Positions 9,251-19,332 of a DNA stretch of 56,187 nt are shown here, one piece after another. The translations under genes were made by a program, and so were the position numbers. Under the pieces are notes generated by a model. It saw only the letters and a program-made list of their open reading frames with translations. It did no database searches and was not told where the DNA came from. The DNA comes from Chlorokybus atmophyticus (lineage: Eukaryota; Streptophyta; Chlorokybophyceae; Chlorokybales; Chlorokybaceae). Within the stretch, counting starts at the first letter, position 1. Each line of letters opens with the position of its first letter. The stretch is from the NCBI GenBank assembly GCA_009103225.1, contig RHPI01002368.1, positions 1 to 56,187 on the forward strand, given 5' to 3'.

Positions 9251-9481
9251 TCAATGAGAGAATGTGCACGACTTATCACTACGAACAACTTCGTAGCGGC
9301 CTTTGGCCCTTGTAGTTGTCCCCAGCTCTGTAGTAGGAATGTACAGTTCGAAGAGTTTTGAGACCTCTTTGCCTTTGGCAATCCGCAAGAAGTCTACTTC
9401 AACGTGCAACTCAACCTCAAGCTCTATCTTTGCGAAGATATCTTCCAACGCCGGGTCCAAAGAGTTGCTACTGAAAACCAC
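9251..9481 (-). CDS. Possible continuation of the armadillo-repeat protein C-terminus
   Basis: At about 9480 the reading changes frame by one. The second frame runs from SSNSLDPALEDIFAKIELEV to RAKGRYEVVRSDKSCTFSH and looks like real protein, with alternating charged and hydrophobic residues. The change could be a splice not resolved here or a frameshift. The stop lies about 80 bases before the telomeric array. Confidence 0.3.
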   Translation of the reverse strand: MVFSSNSLDPALEDIFAKIELEVELHVEVDFLRIAKGKEVSKLFELYIPTTELGTTTRAKGRYEVVRSDKSCTFSH

Positions 9482-12400
9482 ATACGGATCTTGACATGTT
9501 TTCCGCTGGTATATGATTTGGCCTGCAAAAGGTAGCGTCTTTCAGAATGCCCGCACACGATTGCGGCCAAGAAAAGTCGCGTACCGTAATCTGCATCGGA
9601 CATGTTTGTCAAAGCGCAGTTGTGCACATCGCGTATCCAATGAATACAGGCGTTGGCAGAGTGTAATCTCTTGGAACCTGTATCGAACCATATGACCACC
9701 ACTTTGCTGTTCAAGGGCGGCCCAGGTTTTAACACAGAATCGCCTCGCTGTGCTATTGACACTTCTATACTTCCCGTTGGAAAGGCACCGGTAATGCCTG
9801 CGGAAGCTTTACCAGCAATTCGGTCGAACCATTTACTCCTAAGTGATGTACATATAATGTCAGACATATGCCAACCTGGTAGCTTGTGCAAGCAAGCTGC
9901 CCACTCTGACCTCTGGTAGACTTGCTGTCGCACCGTGCCCACTTGTGAAAGATTCCCAGTAGCTTCAGTGCCTTCGAAACCTACTGGGTTCCCGCTTGCA
10001 GGCCCGCATAAGGCCTTCATGTTCAAGCCGATTTCAACGTGATTCACAATAGGCATCAACGCGCGACAGCCCTTGACCGGCACCCGACCTTCATCTTGAT
10101 GCCTTAACGTTGCCACCATTGAGGTGATAACGACACGTATCTGCCGTGTACTTTCTAAGTGATTACCAATGCATGTGGATGCATTGGTAATTACCACCAT
10201 CAAACGAAAGCGGCTTACACTTACCTGGGAGTGGGGCTCGTTGCTGCCACAGATGCCCAGAACGATGTGCGCCTCCATTGCCCATTTACCGCTAACACCT
10301 TTCTTCTTTGGGATATCCCCAGATTGCGTGTACGTCAGCTTGTAGTGCTTGGTGATGTAATCATGTACAGACAACTCTATGGCCGGTTTAGAGGGGGGTG
10401 CAACATCCAATGTAGTACACTCGCAAACTAAGCAGCCGGTATCCACCGAGCGATCACCAGGTCTGTATGCACCTGCCTGATCCACAGCTGCCCCGGCGCT
10501 ATCCGCTGCGGCAGATGAGCTTTGGGAGCTCTGGTTGCGGACATTATCAATCGGATCTGTGGTTAGTGACAAATTGGTAAGCTGCTGGCTAAATCCATCG
10601 GAATGAGCGTTCGACGTCTGGTTTTCGCTGGGTGCACGCTGGCTTGCAAGGAACGACGACGACATGTACACTATTTCATCGCCATCGTTGCGGAACATGA
10701 CGAAGCCCGCTAATTGCATGGTATCCAGAACCTTCTCCACAGCTTGCGGCTGCATATGTGCTGTGAGCCACTCAAGATCCACCCCAATGCACTCTGCGTT
10801 CAGATCGAGAAGCCAGATAGCGAGGGAGCTCATGTCCTCATCCGAAAGGTCTTGGTGACTGTGATGCGCCTGTTGCTCCATGGAACCGGGGGAGCACCCT
10901 GGACAATCGAAAAGGTTCAAAGGGAGGCGTGGGGTTTTGGGCAGGACCGCATTCGAATCAACCTCCACGTAGCTTCTCAGAACGCCCAGCGCGAATGCAG
11001 CTCGGGCCTTGCCTTTGTCCGTGCCTGACCGCAGCAGCTCGACTAGCGGGGGAAGGCCACCGGCCTCGCGGATCAGGCGCCTGTTCTCTGCATCATCATC
11101 TGCGATACTGCCCAGTGCGAAGGCAGCCTGCTCTTTAGCGTCGTCTGTGCCTGACCGCAGCAGCTCAACCAGCAAGGGAATGCCACCGGCCTCGCGGACC
11201 AGGTGTCTGCTCTCTGCATCAGCGTCTGTGACATTGCCCAGTGCGAAGGCAGCCCGCAATTTGCCTTCGTCCGTGCCTGACCGCAGCAGCTCGACCAGCG
11301 GGGGAATGCCACCGGCCTCGCGGACCAGGTGTCTGCTCTCTGCATCAGCGTCTGTGACATTGCCCAGTGCGAAGGCAGCCCGCGATTTGCCTTCGTCCGT
11401 GCCTGACCGCAGCAGCTCGACCAGCGGGGGAATGCCACCGGCCTCGCGGACCAGGCGCCTGTTCTCTGCATCATCGTCTGCGACATTGCTCAGTGCCCAT
11501 GCAGCCCACGATTTGCCTTCATCCGTGCCTGACCACAGCAGCTTGACCAGCGGGGGTATGCCGCCAGCGTCGCAAACCAGGCGCTTGTTCTGCGCGTCGT
11601 CAGTTGCGACAACGCCCAGTGCGAAGACAGCCTGCTCTTTAGCGTCGTCCGTGCCGGACCGCACCAGCTCGACCAGCGGGGGAATGCCACCGGCCTCGCG
11701 GACCAGGCGCCTGTTCTCTGCATCATCGTCTGCGACATTGCTCAGTGCCCATGCAGCCCACGATTTGCCTTCATCCGTGCCTGACCACAGCAGCTTGACC
11801 AGCGGGGGTATGCCGCCAGCGTCGCAAACCAGGCGCTTGTTCTGCGCGTCGTCAGTTGCGACAACGCCCAGTGCGAAGACAGCCTGCTCTTTAGCGTCGT
11901 CCGTGCCGGACCGCACCAGCTCGACCAGCGGGGGTATGCCACCGGCCTCGCGGACCAGGCGCCTGTTCTCTGCATCATCGTCTGCGACATTGCCCAGTGC
12001 CAATGCAGCCCAGAATTTGCCTTCACCCGTGCCTGACCGCAGCAGCTCGACCAGCAAGGGAATGCCACCGGCCTCGCGAACCAGGCGTCTGCTCTCTGCA
12101 TCAGCGTCTGTGACATTGCCCAGTGCGAAGGCAGCCTGCTCTTTAGCGTCGTCCGTGCCGGACCGCACCAGCTCGACCAGCGGGGGTATGCCACCGGCCT
12201 CGCGGACCAGGCGCCTGTTCTCTGCATCATCGTCTGCGACATTGCCCAGTGCCAATGCAGCCCAGAATTTGCCTTCACCCGTGCCTGACCGCAGCAGCTC
12301 GACCAGCAAGGGAATGCCACCGGCCTCGCGAACCAGGCGTCTGCTCTCTGCATCAGCGTCTGTGACATTGCCCAGTGCGAAGGCAGCCTGCTCTTTAGCG

Positions 12401-13155
12401 TCGTCCGTGCCGGACCGCACCAGCTCGACCAGCGGGGGTATGCCACCGGCCTCGCGGACCAGGCGCCTGTTCTCTGCATCATCGTCTGCGACATTGCCCA
12501 GTGCCAATGCAGCCCAGAATTTGCCTTCATGCGTGCCTGACCGCAGCAGCTCGACCAGCAAGGGAATGCCACCGGCCTCGCGAACCAGGCGTCTGCTCTC
12601 CGCGTCGTCAGTTGCAATACTGCCCAGTGCGGCTGCAGCTGGGGCCTTGCCGTTGTCCGTGCCTGACCGCAGCAACTCGACCAGCGGGAGTATGCAACCG
12701 GCCTCACGAATCAGGCGCCTGTTCTCGTCCTCCTCATCCGCGATGATGCCCAGTGGAGATGCAGCTTGGGCCTTGCCGTCCGTGCCGGACCGCAGCAGCT
12801 CGCCCAGCGGGGATGTGCCGCCAACCTCGCCGATCAGGCGCCTGCTGTCTGGATCATCACTTGCACCTTCGCGCAGTGCAAGTGCAGCTCCAGCCTTGCC
12901 ATCGCCTACGCCATACCGCGGCGGCTCAACCAACGGGGGTGTGCCGCGGACATCGCAAATCGGGCGGCTGTTCTCAGCATCTGGAAATGCAACATCTCCC
13001 AGAGGTGCGACTGCAGTCTGGGCATCGTCATCATCCGTGCCTGACCGTAGCAGCTCGACTATAAAGGAAATGCTGACCTCATTAGAAGTAACCGAGAAGC
13101 GGAAAGAATAGTTGAATACGCCACGCAACATCCGTACTTGACTGTATGCATGCAA
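9424..13155 (-). CDS. Armadillo-repeat protein, about 17 repeats
   Basis: The first ~720 residues of this 1243-residue ORF are some 17 armadillo repeats of about 42 residues. The core is GGIPPLVELLRSGTDEGK, a variable helix such as AAFALGNVADDDAENRR, then LVREA. Armadillo repeats stack into a superhelix that binds peptides or proteins. The first three repeats are degenerate and the central ones almost identical. After the repeats comes a segment with a winged-helix-like look (MSSLAIWLLDLNAE to DEIVYMSS, near 10630-10870) and a Ser/Gln/Ala-rich stretch. The C-terminal ~400 residues I cannot assign; they may include unspliced intron. Arrays of this kind are common in algae and other protists. 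The long plus-strand ORF opposite is a mirror of the repeat. Confidence 0.8.
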   Translation of the reverse strand: MHAYSQVRMLRGVFNYSFRFSVTSNEVSISFIVELLRSGTDDDDAQTAVAPLGDVAFPDAENSRPICDVRGTPPLVEPPRYGVGDGKAGAALALREGASDDPDSRRLIGEVGGTSPLGELLRSGTDGKAQAASPLGIIADEEDENRRLIREAGCILPLVELLRSGTDNGKAPAAAALGSIATDDAESRRLVREAGGIPLLVELLRSGTHEGKFWAALALGNVADDDAENRRLVREAGGIPPLVELVRSGTDDAKEQAAFALGNVTDADAESRRLVREAGGIPLLVELLRSGTGEGKFWAALALGNVADDDAENRRLVREAGGIPPLVELVRSGTDDAKEQAAFALGNVTDADAESRRLVREAGGIPLLVELLRSGTGEGKFWAALALGNVADDDAENRRLVREAGGIPPLVELVRSGTDDAKEQAVFALGVVATDDAQNKRLVCDAGGIPPLVKLLWSGTDEGKSWAAWALSNVADDDAENRRLVREAGGIPPLVELVRSGTDDAKEQAVFALGVVATDDAQNKRLVCDAGGIPPLVKLLWSGTDEGKSWAAWALSNVADDDAENRRLVREAGGIPPLVELLRSGTDEGKSRAAFALGNVTDADAESRHLVREAGGIPPLVELLRSGTDEGKLRAAFALGNVTDADAESRHLVREAGGIPLLVELLRSGTDDAKEQAAFALGSIADDDAENRRLIREAGGLPPLVELLRSGTDKGKARAAFALGVLRSYVEVDSNAVLPKTPRLPLNLFDCPGCSPGSMEQQAHHSHQDLSDEDMSSLAIWLLDLNAECIGVDLEWLTAHMQPQAVEKVLDTMQLAGFVMFRNDGDEIVYMSSSFLASQRAPSENQTSNAHSDGFSQQLTNLSLTTDPIDNVRNQSSQSSSAAADSAGAAVDQAGAYRPGDRSVDTGCLVCECTTLDVAPPSKPAIELSVHDYITKHYKLTYTQSGDIPKKKGVSGKWAMEAHIVLGICGSNEPHSQVSVSRFRLMVVITNASTCIGNHLESTRQIRVVITSMVATLRHQDEGRVPVKGCRALMPIVNHVEIGLNMKALCGPASGNPVGFEGTEATGNLSQVGTVRQQVYQRSEWAACLHKLPGWHMSDIICTSLRSKWFDRIAGKASAGITGAFPTGSIEVSIAQRGDSVLKPGPPLNSKVVVIWFDTGSKRLHSANACIHWIRDVHNCALTNMSDADYGTRLFLAAIVCGHSERRYLLQAKSYTSGKHVKIRMWFSVATLWTRRWKISSQR
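10980..13060 (-). repeat. Coding tandem repeat: 126-bp units with 252-bp higher-order duplications
   Basis: The basic unit is one 42-codon armadillo repeat. Two different two-repeat blocks (252 bp) have themselves been duplicated nearly perfectly. One is the DDAKEQAVF/KLLWSGTDEGKSW pair, repeated at an offset of 252 around 11500 and 11750. The other is the DDAKEQAAF/LLRSGTGEGKFW pair, repeated around 12000-12500. This indicates recent unequal crossing-over or slippage. Confidence 0.9.
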
Positions 13156-14590
13156 GTTGTCTAAGCAATATGGTTTGGCACAAACCGCAAAGCTTTTGCC
13201 CAGACTCAGACAGAATTACCTCAAGTTGCCATGTGGCCCCCACTCACTTGTGAACCCGCCGTTGTTTTCAAGCCATGAAGGGTCTACACAACCAAGCAAA
13301 GCCAAGATTTACATCACATGTGAAACTTGGCTATGAGTACGCAAGTTGTTTATGCAGCTAGCCAGCGATGCTTTCCAACACCTTGACCAGCATGCCTGCC
13401 CGACACGTGGTGGCGGGGACCGAACACTGGTGCAAGGCCAATCCAGGCCAACTCACCCGTGATGGTCAGATGCTTCTCAGCTATGTCCGCCGCCCACCCC
13501 ATGGCACCCCCAGGCACCCCCGCGGTCAGGATGACGTGTCGCTTTGCACAGGAGTATTACAGACACTTGATACTTTATGTCGCCATGTCCAATGGCGACG
13601 CCATCCGCAAGCTCCAACGTTGACCGCCGCCCCCGCGCTCCGCTCTCCACCGCCAAACCCCTAGAATCTGCTCGATGCGTAGCCTGGTGGTCTGAAGTTG
13701 AGTCTTTTGGAAGTTGTAGTAGGCACTTGTGTATGATTCTATTGACAATCGAGACTGTTAGGGTTTGACCGCCGCCTTGAGAGGCGGCGCCCTGTTGTGT
13801 AATGGGATTCGGGTTCTGGTCCGTGTCGTCTTGTGGCGCATGCTTGCGTGCTGTTGCACTTGGTGGAGACGCACTGTCAGACACGACGCCAATGGGTGTT
13901 GTGCTTGGCAAAGCTTATGCCGGCCCGGTCGGTGCTGTGCAGCGCTGTATTGTGTCAGGTGTGCAGAGGCCAGCTGAGTCTCGCGTGTGTGGTTGTCGCC
14001 TGACAATTGTCGCGGTTGATGTGGTTGTCGAACTTGCACATCTCTACGGCGCGTCGCTCTGATACAGCGCTGTTAGATCAGTGTCGGCTGAGCGTGTTGT
14101 CCAGTCGGTAGTGTGCTGCCACTCAGCATTTGGTGTCGGCTGATAAACTGATGTTTATGTTTGACTGTGGCTGTCTTGAGGTGGGTAGACGGTTGTCGTT
14201 GTCGCCTAACAGCGTTTTTATCGCCGTTTCCTGCTAGCACCAAACAGGCGCATTGTTGGGCTTTGATATCTGTGGGAGGTATTGTTGCTTGGCAAGGCAG
14301 GGTTGTTGGCGTGGTTGGCGTTATAGGCGGCGTAGGGGGCGTGGGTGGGGTTGTGAATCCGGTCGATTGCAGTTTGTCGGCATGGCGGCGCCTGTAGGGG
14401 TAGGGGATGCAACGCCGCCGTCAGCAACGATTGGTCTCGTTGGTGCGCTGCCATTTATAAGACGGAGTCAATCGTTTTATCAATCCGCATATGAGCAGGT
14501 GAGTGTGTTGAGCCAATGTGTGCGGTGTGAGGGTTCATGGGGATTGTCTGTGACAAGCATTTGTACTGAAGCGGTCTCCGTATCTGCAAG
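13156..14590. other. No convincing gene
   Basis: Short ORFs occur on both strands but none shows a recognisable domain, clear splice signals or biased composition. The 13760-14450 part is GT-rich on the plus strand. Confidence 0.4.
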
Positions 14591-15055
14591 GTGCTCATCG
14601 GGTGGCCGGTGCAATTGTTGGGAACACTCGTTGCCAGTGTTAATGGTGTTAGGGAGTTCCAAGTTGAGTTGCCTGGTGGGTTTGGGTTTGGATTTAGCTT
14701 GCATCGAATGCATTGGGCATCCGCCTTCCCTCAGCGCCTGAGTAGTGACTTGCTGATAATTGAGCATGTGGTGGGTGGTGTCTCTTTGGCCCGCTGGGTG
14801 CTTTGCACTGAGTGTGATGTCGACCCGGGACGGAAACGCCATTGGGTGGAGCAATGGCATGATGTGGACTGGCTGCCATTTGAAGCAGTGCTGTGGAGCT
14901 TGCACACTTTGCAAGACGGTGAAGAAGGGGACGATGACAATCCAGGCTTGCCTCATCCGCCCCCTTTGGTAGAGGGTGGTGGTTGGCATTCAGTCATCTC
15001 AGCAGGCACATGTATGCAGCAAACTGTATCTGTATTGTGGTTGCAGAATGTGTAG
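14591..15055 (+). CDS. Unrecognised ORF with a Trp-rich and acidic C-terminal half
   Basis: The middle and end of this 154-residue ORF look protein-like: RKRHWVEQWHDVDWLPFEAV, then HTLQDGEEGDDDNPG. I do not recognise the family. The start is uncertain and an upstream exon is possible. It lies between the armadillo gene and the phage-type methyltransferase, on the opposite strand to both. Confidence 0.25.
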   Translation: MLIGWPVQLLGTLVASVNGVREFQVELPGGFGFGFSLHRMHWASAFPQRLSSDLLIIEHVVGGVSLARWVLCTECDVDPGRKRHWVEQWHDVDWLPFEAVLWSLHTLQDGEEGDDDNPGLPHPPPLVEGGGWHSVISAGTCMQQTVSVLWLQNV

Positions 15056-15865
15056 TGATGGATTGGCAACTATTACGTGTGTGCCGTACGTGTCGTCGTG
15101 GGAACGGTAAACGTTGTGTCCTGCGCGCGAGTGCTACGGTGTGCGGCTTGTGTTGCTGGCGCACCTCTCATGCAATGCGGTTAACTGATTACATGTGGTA
15201 GGTGCTCATGACATGGCCTCCATCTGACTGGCGCTGCATACGAGGGAAGTGCTTGGGGTGGGAGCTGGGTGGTGTACCCACCAACTTATTGGACCTTGTA
15301 GTTGCATTGCATATTAGATTAGCTGTATGTAGGTTGGTTGTGAACATGCGGCCACCACAGTGGTGTGCTGAGGGAACATGGGGTTCGTGTGAGCCAGCGT
15401 GCAGTGTTGACGCATTGTACATGGCAACTGTTGTGTATGTTGCCTGAAAGTGTGTCGTCGCATTGCACTACTTACTTTGCGCAGCATATGAGTCATGAGA
15501 TGAAAATGGCAGGTAATGGTGCTGTAAGTCATGCAACCTACCAATGTAACATAGTGCCGTTCGGTTGCATGGCATCTGTTGGTAAGTAGGCCTAGCCCAT
15601 CCGCACTCATGTTCATGGTCACCAGAAAGCACTTCGAGGGCTTATTCTGTGATACATGAGCTAATTGTTGTACCTTGTGGTATGTGCATGCCTTGGCATT
15701 GCACACTCTATTATGTTGCCTTGGGGCTGGCAATCTGTGTGTTCATATTGGTACGTGCCAGTATAATCATTGTATACAGTGAGTGCTGGCATCAACTGCA
15801 GAAGAGGGCAAGCGTGGTTGCTGTAGCTAGGATTGAGGGCTTTTGTGCTGTGTAGTGCACTGAGC
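15056..15865. other. No convincing gene
   Basis: No ORF longer than about 140 codons, no domain signature and no repeat structure was seen. Confidence 0.4.
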
Positions 15866-17308
15866 TCATGACCACGACCATGGCAAGCTGTCTAGAGTGT
15901 ATCCTAGAGCTAAAAATATCTTCTTGCCTACACACTCTGAGTATGCGGGTGAAATGCACTTGACCAATGTGGACTCGGCTAGTATCTAATCAATCCCAAG
16001 AGCTATTCTCCATCCTGAGAGAGTACCACGGGAGGCTGCTGCACCATAAACGGGGTACATCTGTTGTGTACCTGAGGCGATCTGCAAGAGGCTGTGGGCT
16101 GTGGGCTGCCCTGACAAGGCACCAAGGCTCTTGTCGGTGTGGTCGCAGACAGGTCAACGCTGACTACAGGGATAGTTTCAAACACCCTGTGCCGGAAGGT
16201 GGCCAAGCCAAACATGGTCCCGCACAGCATATGTGTGCCACCATATTTGGTGTCATGTGCTGGGATGCATCAGGGATGTTCTCGATGATGAACGGTTTAC
16301 CGCTGCTGTGGAGATGCGCATGCAGTTCGTGCAGTAGTTTGCTGTGATGCCAAGTGCTGGAGTGTTGGTGACGTTGTGACTCAGGTATACACCTTGCAAA
16401 GGCCTGACAGGGAGGGCTAGCCCATATGACGTCGAATGGGCGAAAGTCAACGGTTAAGGCATCACCGCGGATGAAGGTGAAGGGGTAGTCGGGCTGCTCA
16501 TGTATATCCACTCCAGTTATGTTAAACCCAGCATGGCACAAGCCCATGCTTGCTCCGCCGCCACCGTAGCACTGGTCCAACAACTTGGGGCGGTGAGGTG
16601 CTCCAGTCTTTGCATGTGCAGTGTGCGTGAAGAGCGTTGGCGCAGATCTGCTCCACAGTGGCAGGACGGGCAATGGGAGGGATGTCTTGCGGCTGGTGGG
16701 GACTCGACCTCCGTCGATGCGCATGCAGTGTGGCTGGCCATGCTCAACATTGACAAAGATGTTGTGTTTGTCAATGACCATATGCTGGATCTCACCGTCC
16801 TGAAAGCGCACACTATGCTTGCTTGCCAAGGACACACAGTGCCGATGTGTTTAGTGATGCATACGGACGCATGCATGGGTAAACACTCAGCGGGGGAGCA
16901 TTCACCTTGACGACAGTTGTGTGCGTAGATGCGGCCCATATACCAAGCACGATCTGCTGGCCAGTAAACCTGCACAATGAGTTCAACCAAAGAGGGCCCA
17001 CCTTCCCAGCATTTATTGCGTGCGGCCGTGATGTCGCATTCCTGGCCACGGGCCTTTTGTAAGTTTTTTATCGTTTGCCGTCTTGAGTGCATAGCAATGT
17101 GCTTGTGCAACAGCTCTCGCATGAGGTAGGCTGAGCGCACATGATACGCACTGACTGTATTAAACTCTTTGGTCACTGAACATTCACCAAGAGCGACTAT
17201 GCGCATGCGACCTGGACTGGTTTGTGTGGCACGAGCATGTGCGTGAGGCAGGATGTGCAGAATTGCTGTGTAGTGACAATATGAATCTGCGCCAAAACTG
17301 ACCTGCAC
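15866..17308 (-). pseudogene. Tudor-like segment plus short phage-type C5 cytosine DNA methyltransferase, frameshifted
   Basis: Around 16980 the minus strand encodes VQVYWPADRAWYMGRIYAHN. After a probable intron (donor GTGAATG near 16906; acceptor near 16837) it reads KHSVRFQDGEIQHMVI, so the joined product would be a Tudor-like barrel. The methyltransferase follows: LLDQCYGGGGASMGLCHAGF (motif I), GVDIHEQPDYPF, then ASPPCQAF (motif IV with the catalytic Cys) and IIENIPDA (motif VI). A frameshift near 16230 moves the match to CGTMFGLATFRHRVFE. A second shift gives VYGAAASRGTLSGWRIALGI. An in-frame TAG precedes the terminal SPAYSECVGKKI segment, which corresponds to the PPAYTE-x-IG end of phage Dcm-like enzymes. 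This family is frequent in phages and large DNA viruses, so lateral origin is plausible. Confidence 0.82.
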
Positions 17309-17411
17309 CTAAGGTGGCGGACCATGTGCATCGTGTGGTGCGACCAAGTTTAAGGTGAAGGCACCATGGCCGCAGCGGGGCCGCTGACTCTGCATAGCAT
17401 GCATGCATCAG

Positions 17412-17888
17412 TCACAAGGATTGCTCACATGTAACACCTATGACATCGCATTGTGTACAGACAACGAGATCGCAATGTACTACCTCGCCGAGTAAAATAA
17501 CCTGTCCTGGAGTAACAGTTCCATGCCTTGCGTACGGCATGTAACGCAATGGGCTACCATGCCACTCGAATGACGAGCGCTCGCACTCATCACAAGTGCA
17601 CTGCATGCTGTAGAATTCAGGCAGTGTGCACTTGTTGCGGCCCCTACAGTCTAGTATGTGCAGTCCGGCAGCATGATGATGCCAACATGCTGCAAAACAT
17701 CCATACAACTCTTGGTATTGTTGGCATTGACCTTGATGACGAAAGAGGCGTGAGCGGGCACCGTTGGTGACAACATATGCCTTGCATACTGAGCATACCA
17801 ACGAAGCTTTTCCCAATGGTGGTGTCGCCGGCCTGCGGGGCATCTCGCCGGCTACAGAAATGATTGGCTGTCGCTCCATTCTCCACAT
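17412..17888 (-). CDS. Unrecognised Cys-rich ORF upstream of the methyltransferase
   Basis: The 158-residue ORF contains CSVCKAYVV and QCTCDECERSSFEW and, near the end, VVCTQCD, so several CxxC pairs are available for metal binding. It lies on the same strand 100 bases upstream of the Tudor/methyltransferase locus and may be an upstream exon of it. No domain is recognised with certainty. Confidence 0.35.
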   Translation of the reverse strand: MWRMERQPIISVAGEMPRRPATPPLGKASLVCSVCKAYVVTNGARSRLFRHQGQCQQYQELYGCFAACWHHHAAGLHILDCRGRNKCTLPEFYSMQCTCDECERSSFEWHGSPLRYMPYARHGTVTPGQVILLGEVVHCDLVVCTQCDVIGVTCEQSL

Positions 17889-18167
17889 CGCAGTTGATGC
17901 ACCAACCCAACCCTAAAATGACACACTCAACCCTAAATATAGGCCAGTCCTGTCAGGTGTGGTAGAGTTGGTGATAGCCTGTGAGTAGATATAGTCTTCG
18001 GGGCGGCGGCGGAGGCGGCGATGTGGTCGAGGGCAATGGCGACGGCGCTGGGAGCACATGGAGGGTAGCAACACCCTAGATGTCGTCATAATCCATGTGG
18101 GTTAAGTCTTCCACATCGCTGTCTCCATCGTCGCTGTTGGGATAGGACCAATCTTTTGGTATGGTGG

Positions 18168-18780
18168 CTACAACATCAGCCTGTGCATGATCCTGAGTGG
18201 TTGCACCTTGCTATCGAGACCCCCCACCGTCCATGCGTGCCTCGATGTCGACTGTGTTCTCACATCCAATAGAAGAGCAGCTTTCGGTGCATATCTTGCC
18301 AGCCTTTTTGCACTTGCATCGGCGAGTGTTGCATCTGCCCTGCTTGCAACCACATCCGTGCATTGGTAGATTCCTCCTTGAGATTGCAGCAGACATGTTG
18401 TCAGCTAAGTCTTGCACAGGCAACCAGATGCCGTCCACTTCTTCAAAGCCATACTCTGACAAATCTGGCATGTGTATATCTGCTTCGCAGCTCTAAATCC
18501 ACATGTTCACTGCATATACTGATCTCAGTGCATGTAGCTATAGGGCATCCACAGTAGGCATAGTGTCTCGAGGCGTTGCCGTTTTCTTCCATACCGTATT
18601 GTGAATAGCCTCCAGCCAGTCGGCCAGGTACACCTTGTCGCTGGTTGTTGCATCGGGGCCATGCAGTTCATAGTACGGAGATGCAGGAGTGCCGCTCTCA
18701 AAGGATGACCTATACTTTGCATAATAGAAGCACCCTATCAAACGCAGCACGGCGAAACACATCTCATGGTCCCCTACCGT
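18168..18780 (-). pseudogene. C-terminal half of the PIN-CXC gene: CXC (Tesmin/TSO1-like) domain
   Basis: On the far side of the insertion the minus strand resumes with FAVLRLIGCFYYAKYRSSFE, then WLEAIHNTVWKKTATPRDTM and, in a second ORF, MPDLSEYGFEEVDGIWLPV. The end is a Cys-rich CXC domain: CGCKQGRCNTRRCKCKKAGK, then CTESCSSIGCENT. The order (LRLIG..Y.AK, WxxAI..xxWK, LPxLxxYGW, CXC) matches the C-terminal part of the same PIN-CXC family. CXC domains bind zinc and, in TSO1/Tesmin proteins, DNA. Together with the PIN half it makes one gene of about 3.5 kb including the insertion. Confidence 0.65.
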
Positions 18781-18786
18781 GACACC

Positions 18787-18914
18787 CACACCGCCTGACC
18801 ATGAATGGTCCGTACTCTCAGACCGGGATTTCCCCCTACCATTTGAAACCCACACCGCCTGACCATGAATGGTCCGTACCCTCAGACCGGGATTTCCCCC
18901 TGCCAAATGAAATT
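18787..18914. repeat. Two tandem copies of a 64-bp unit
   Basis: The segment beginning CACACCGCCTGACCATGAAT is repeated at an offset of 64 bases with a few substitutions. It sits at the left end of the palindrome-rich insertion and contains the GACCATGAATGGTC palindrome. Confidence 0.85.
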
Positions 18915-19276
18915 GGTGGACCTTGCATGGTCTGTTTTCATCGACAGTCGGACCATTCCAAAATTCACGTGAATGGTACCATTGTCCCTTGGACCACTTA
19001 AGGTCCGGCCGATTACTGTTGCATCAGGACCAGGTAGGGTCCGGCCATCGGACCAGGGACTAAATCATATCATTACAATACTTTAATCATAACTGGTCCG
19101 GCCAGCGGACCATGGACCGGTTTTTTTTATGGACCAATTAAATTATGAGTGCAAATGCAGTAAAAGTTGAGACATTTTTGCCGGCGGCACCGGCCACGCC
19201 CAACCTGCGGCGCACGAGGCCGCGGCCAGCTCCGCGGCGATAGTGGAATGATTAGTCAAGAACACACGCATCGGCC

Positions 19277-19332
19277 GGATCCGAACCCAGCACCTTTAGC
19301 ATATCAAAGACGACGCCCTAACCACTAAGCTA
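19277..19332 (-). other. tRNA-like segment with pol III A and B boxes, probable SINE head
   Basis: On the minus strand TAGCTTAGTGGTTAGG matches a tRNA D-arm/A box (19317-19332) and GGGTTCGGATCC matches a T-arm/B box (19277-19288), 28 bases apart. The D stem can pair, but I could not draw a sound anticodon or T stem, so a functional tRNA is unlikely. A tRNA-derived SINE promoter or tRNA relic inside the insertion is more likely. Confidence 0.5.

Noticed and set aside
11009-13111. 700-codon open frame on the plus strand opposite the armadillo repeats
   Set aside because: It is the mirror of a repetitive coding sequence. The frame stays open only because the 126-bp unit lacks stops in that frame, and the translation is a Ser/Pro-rich repeat with no domain.
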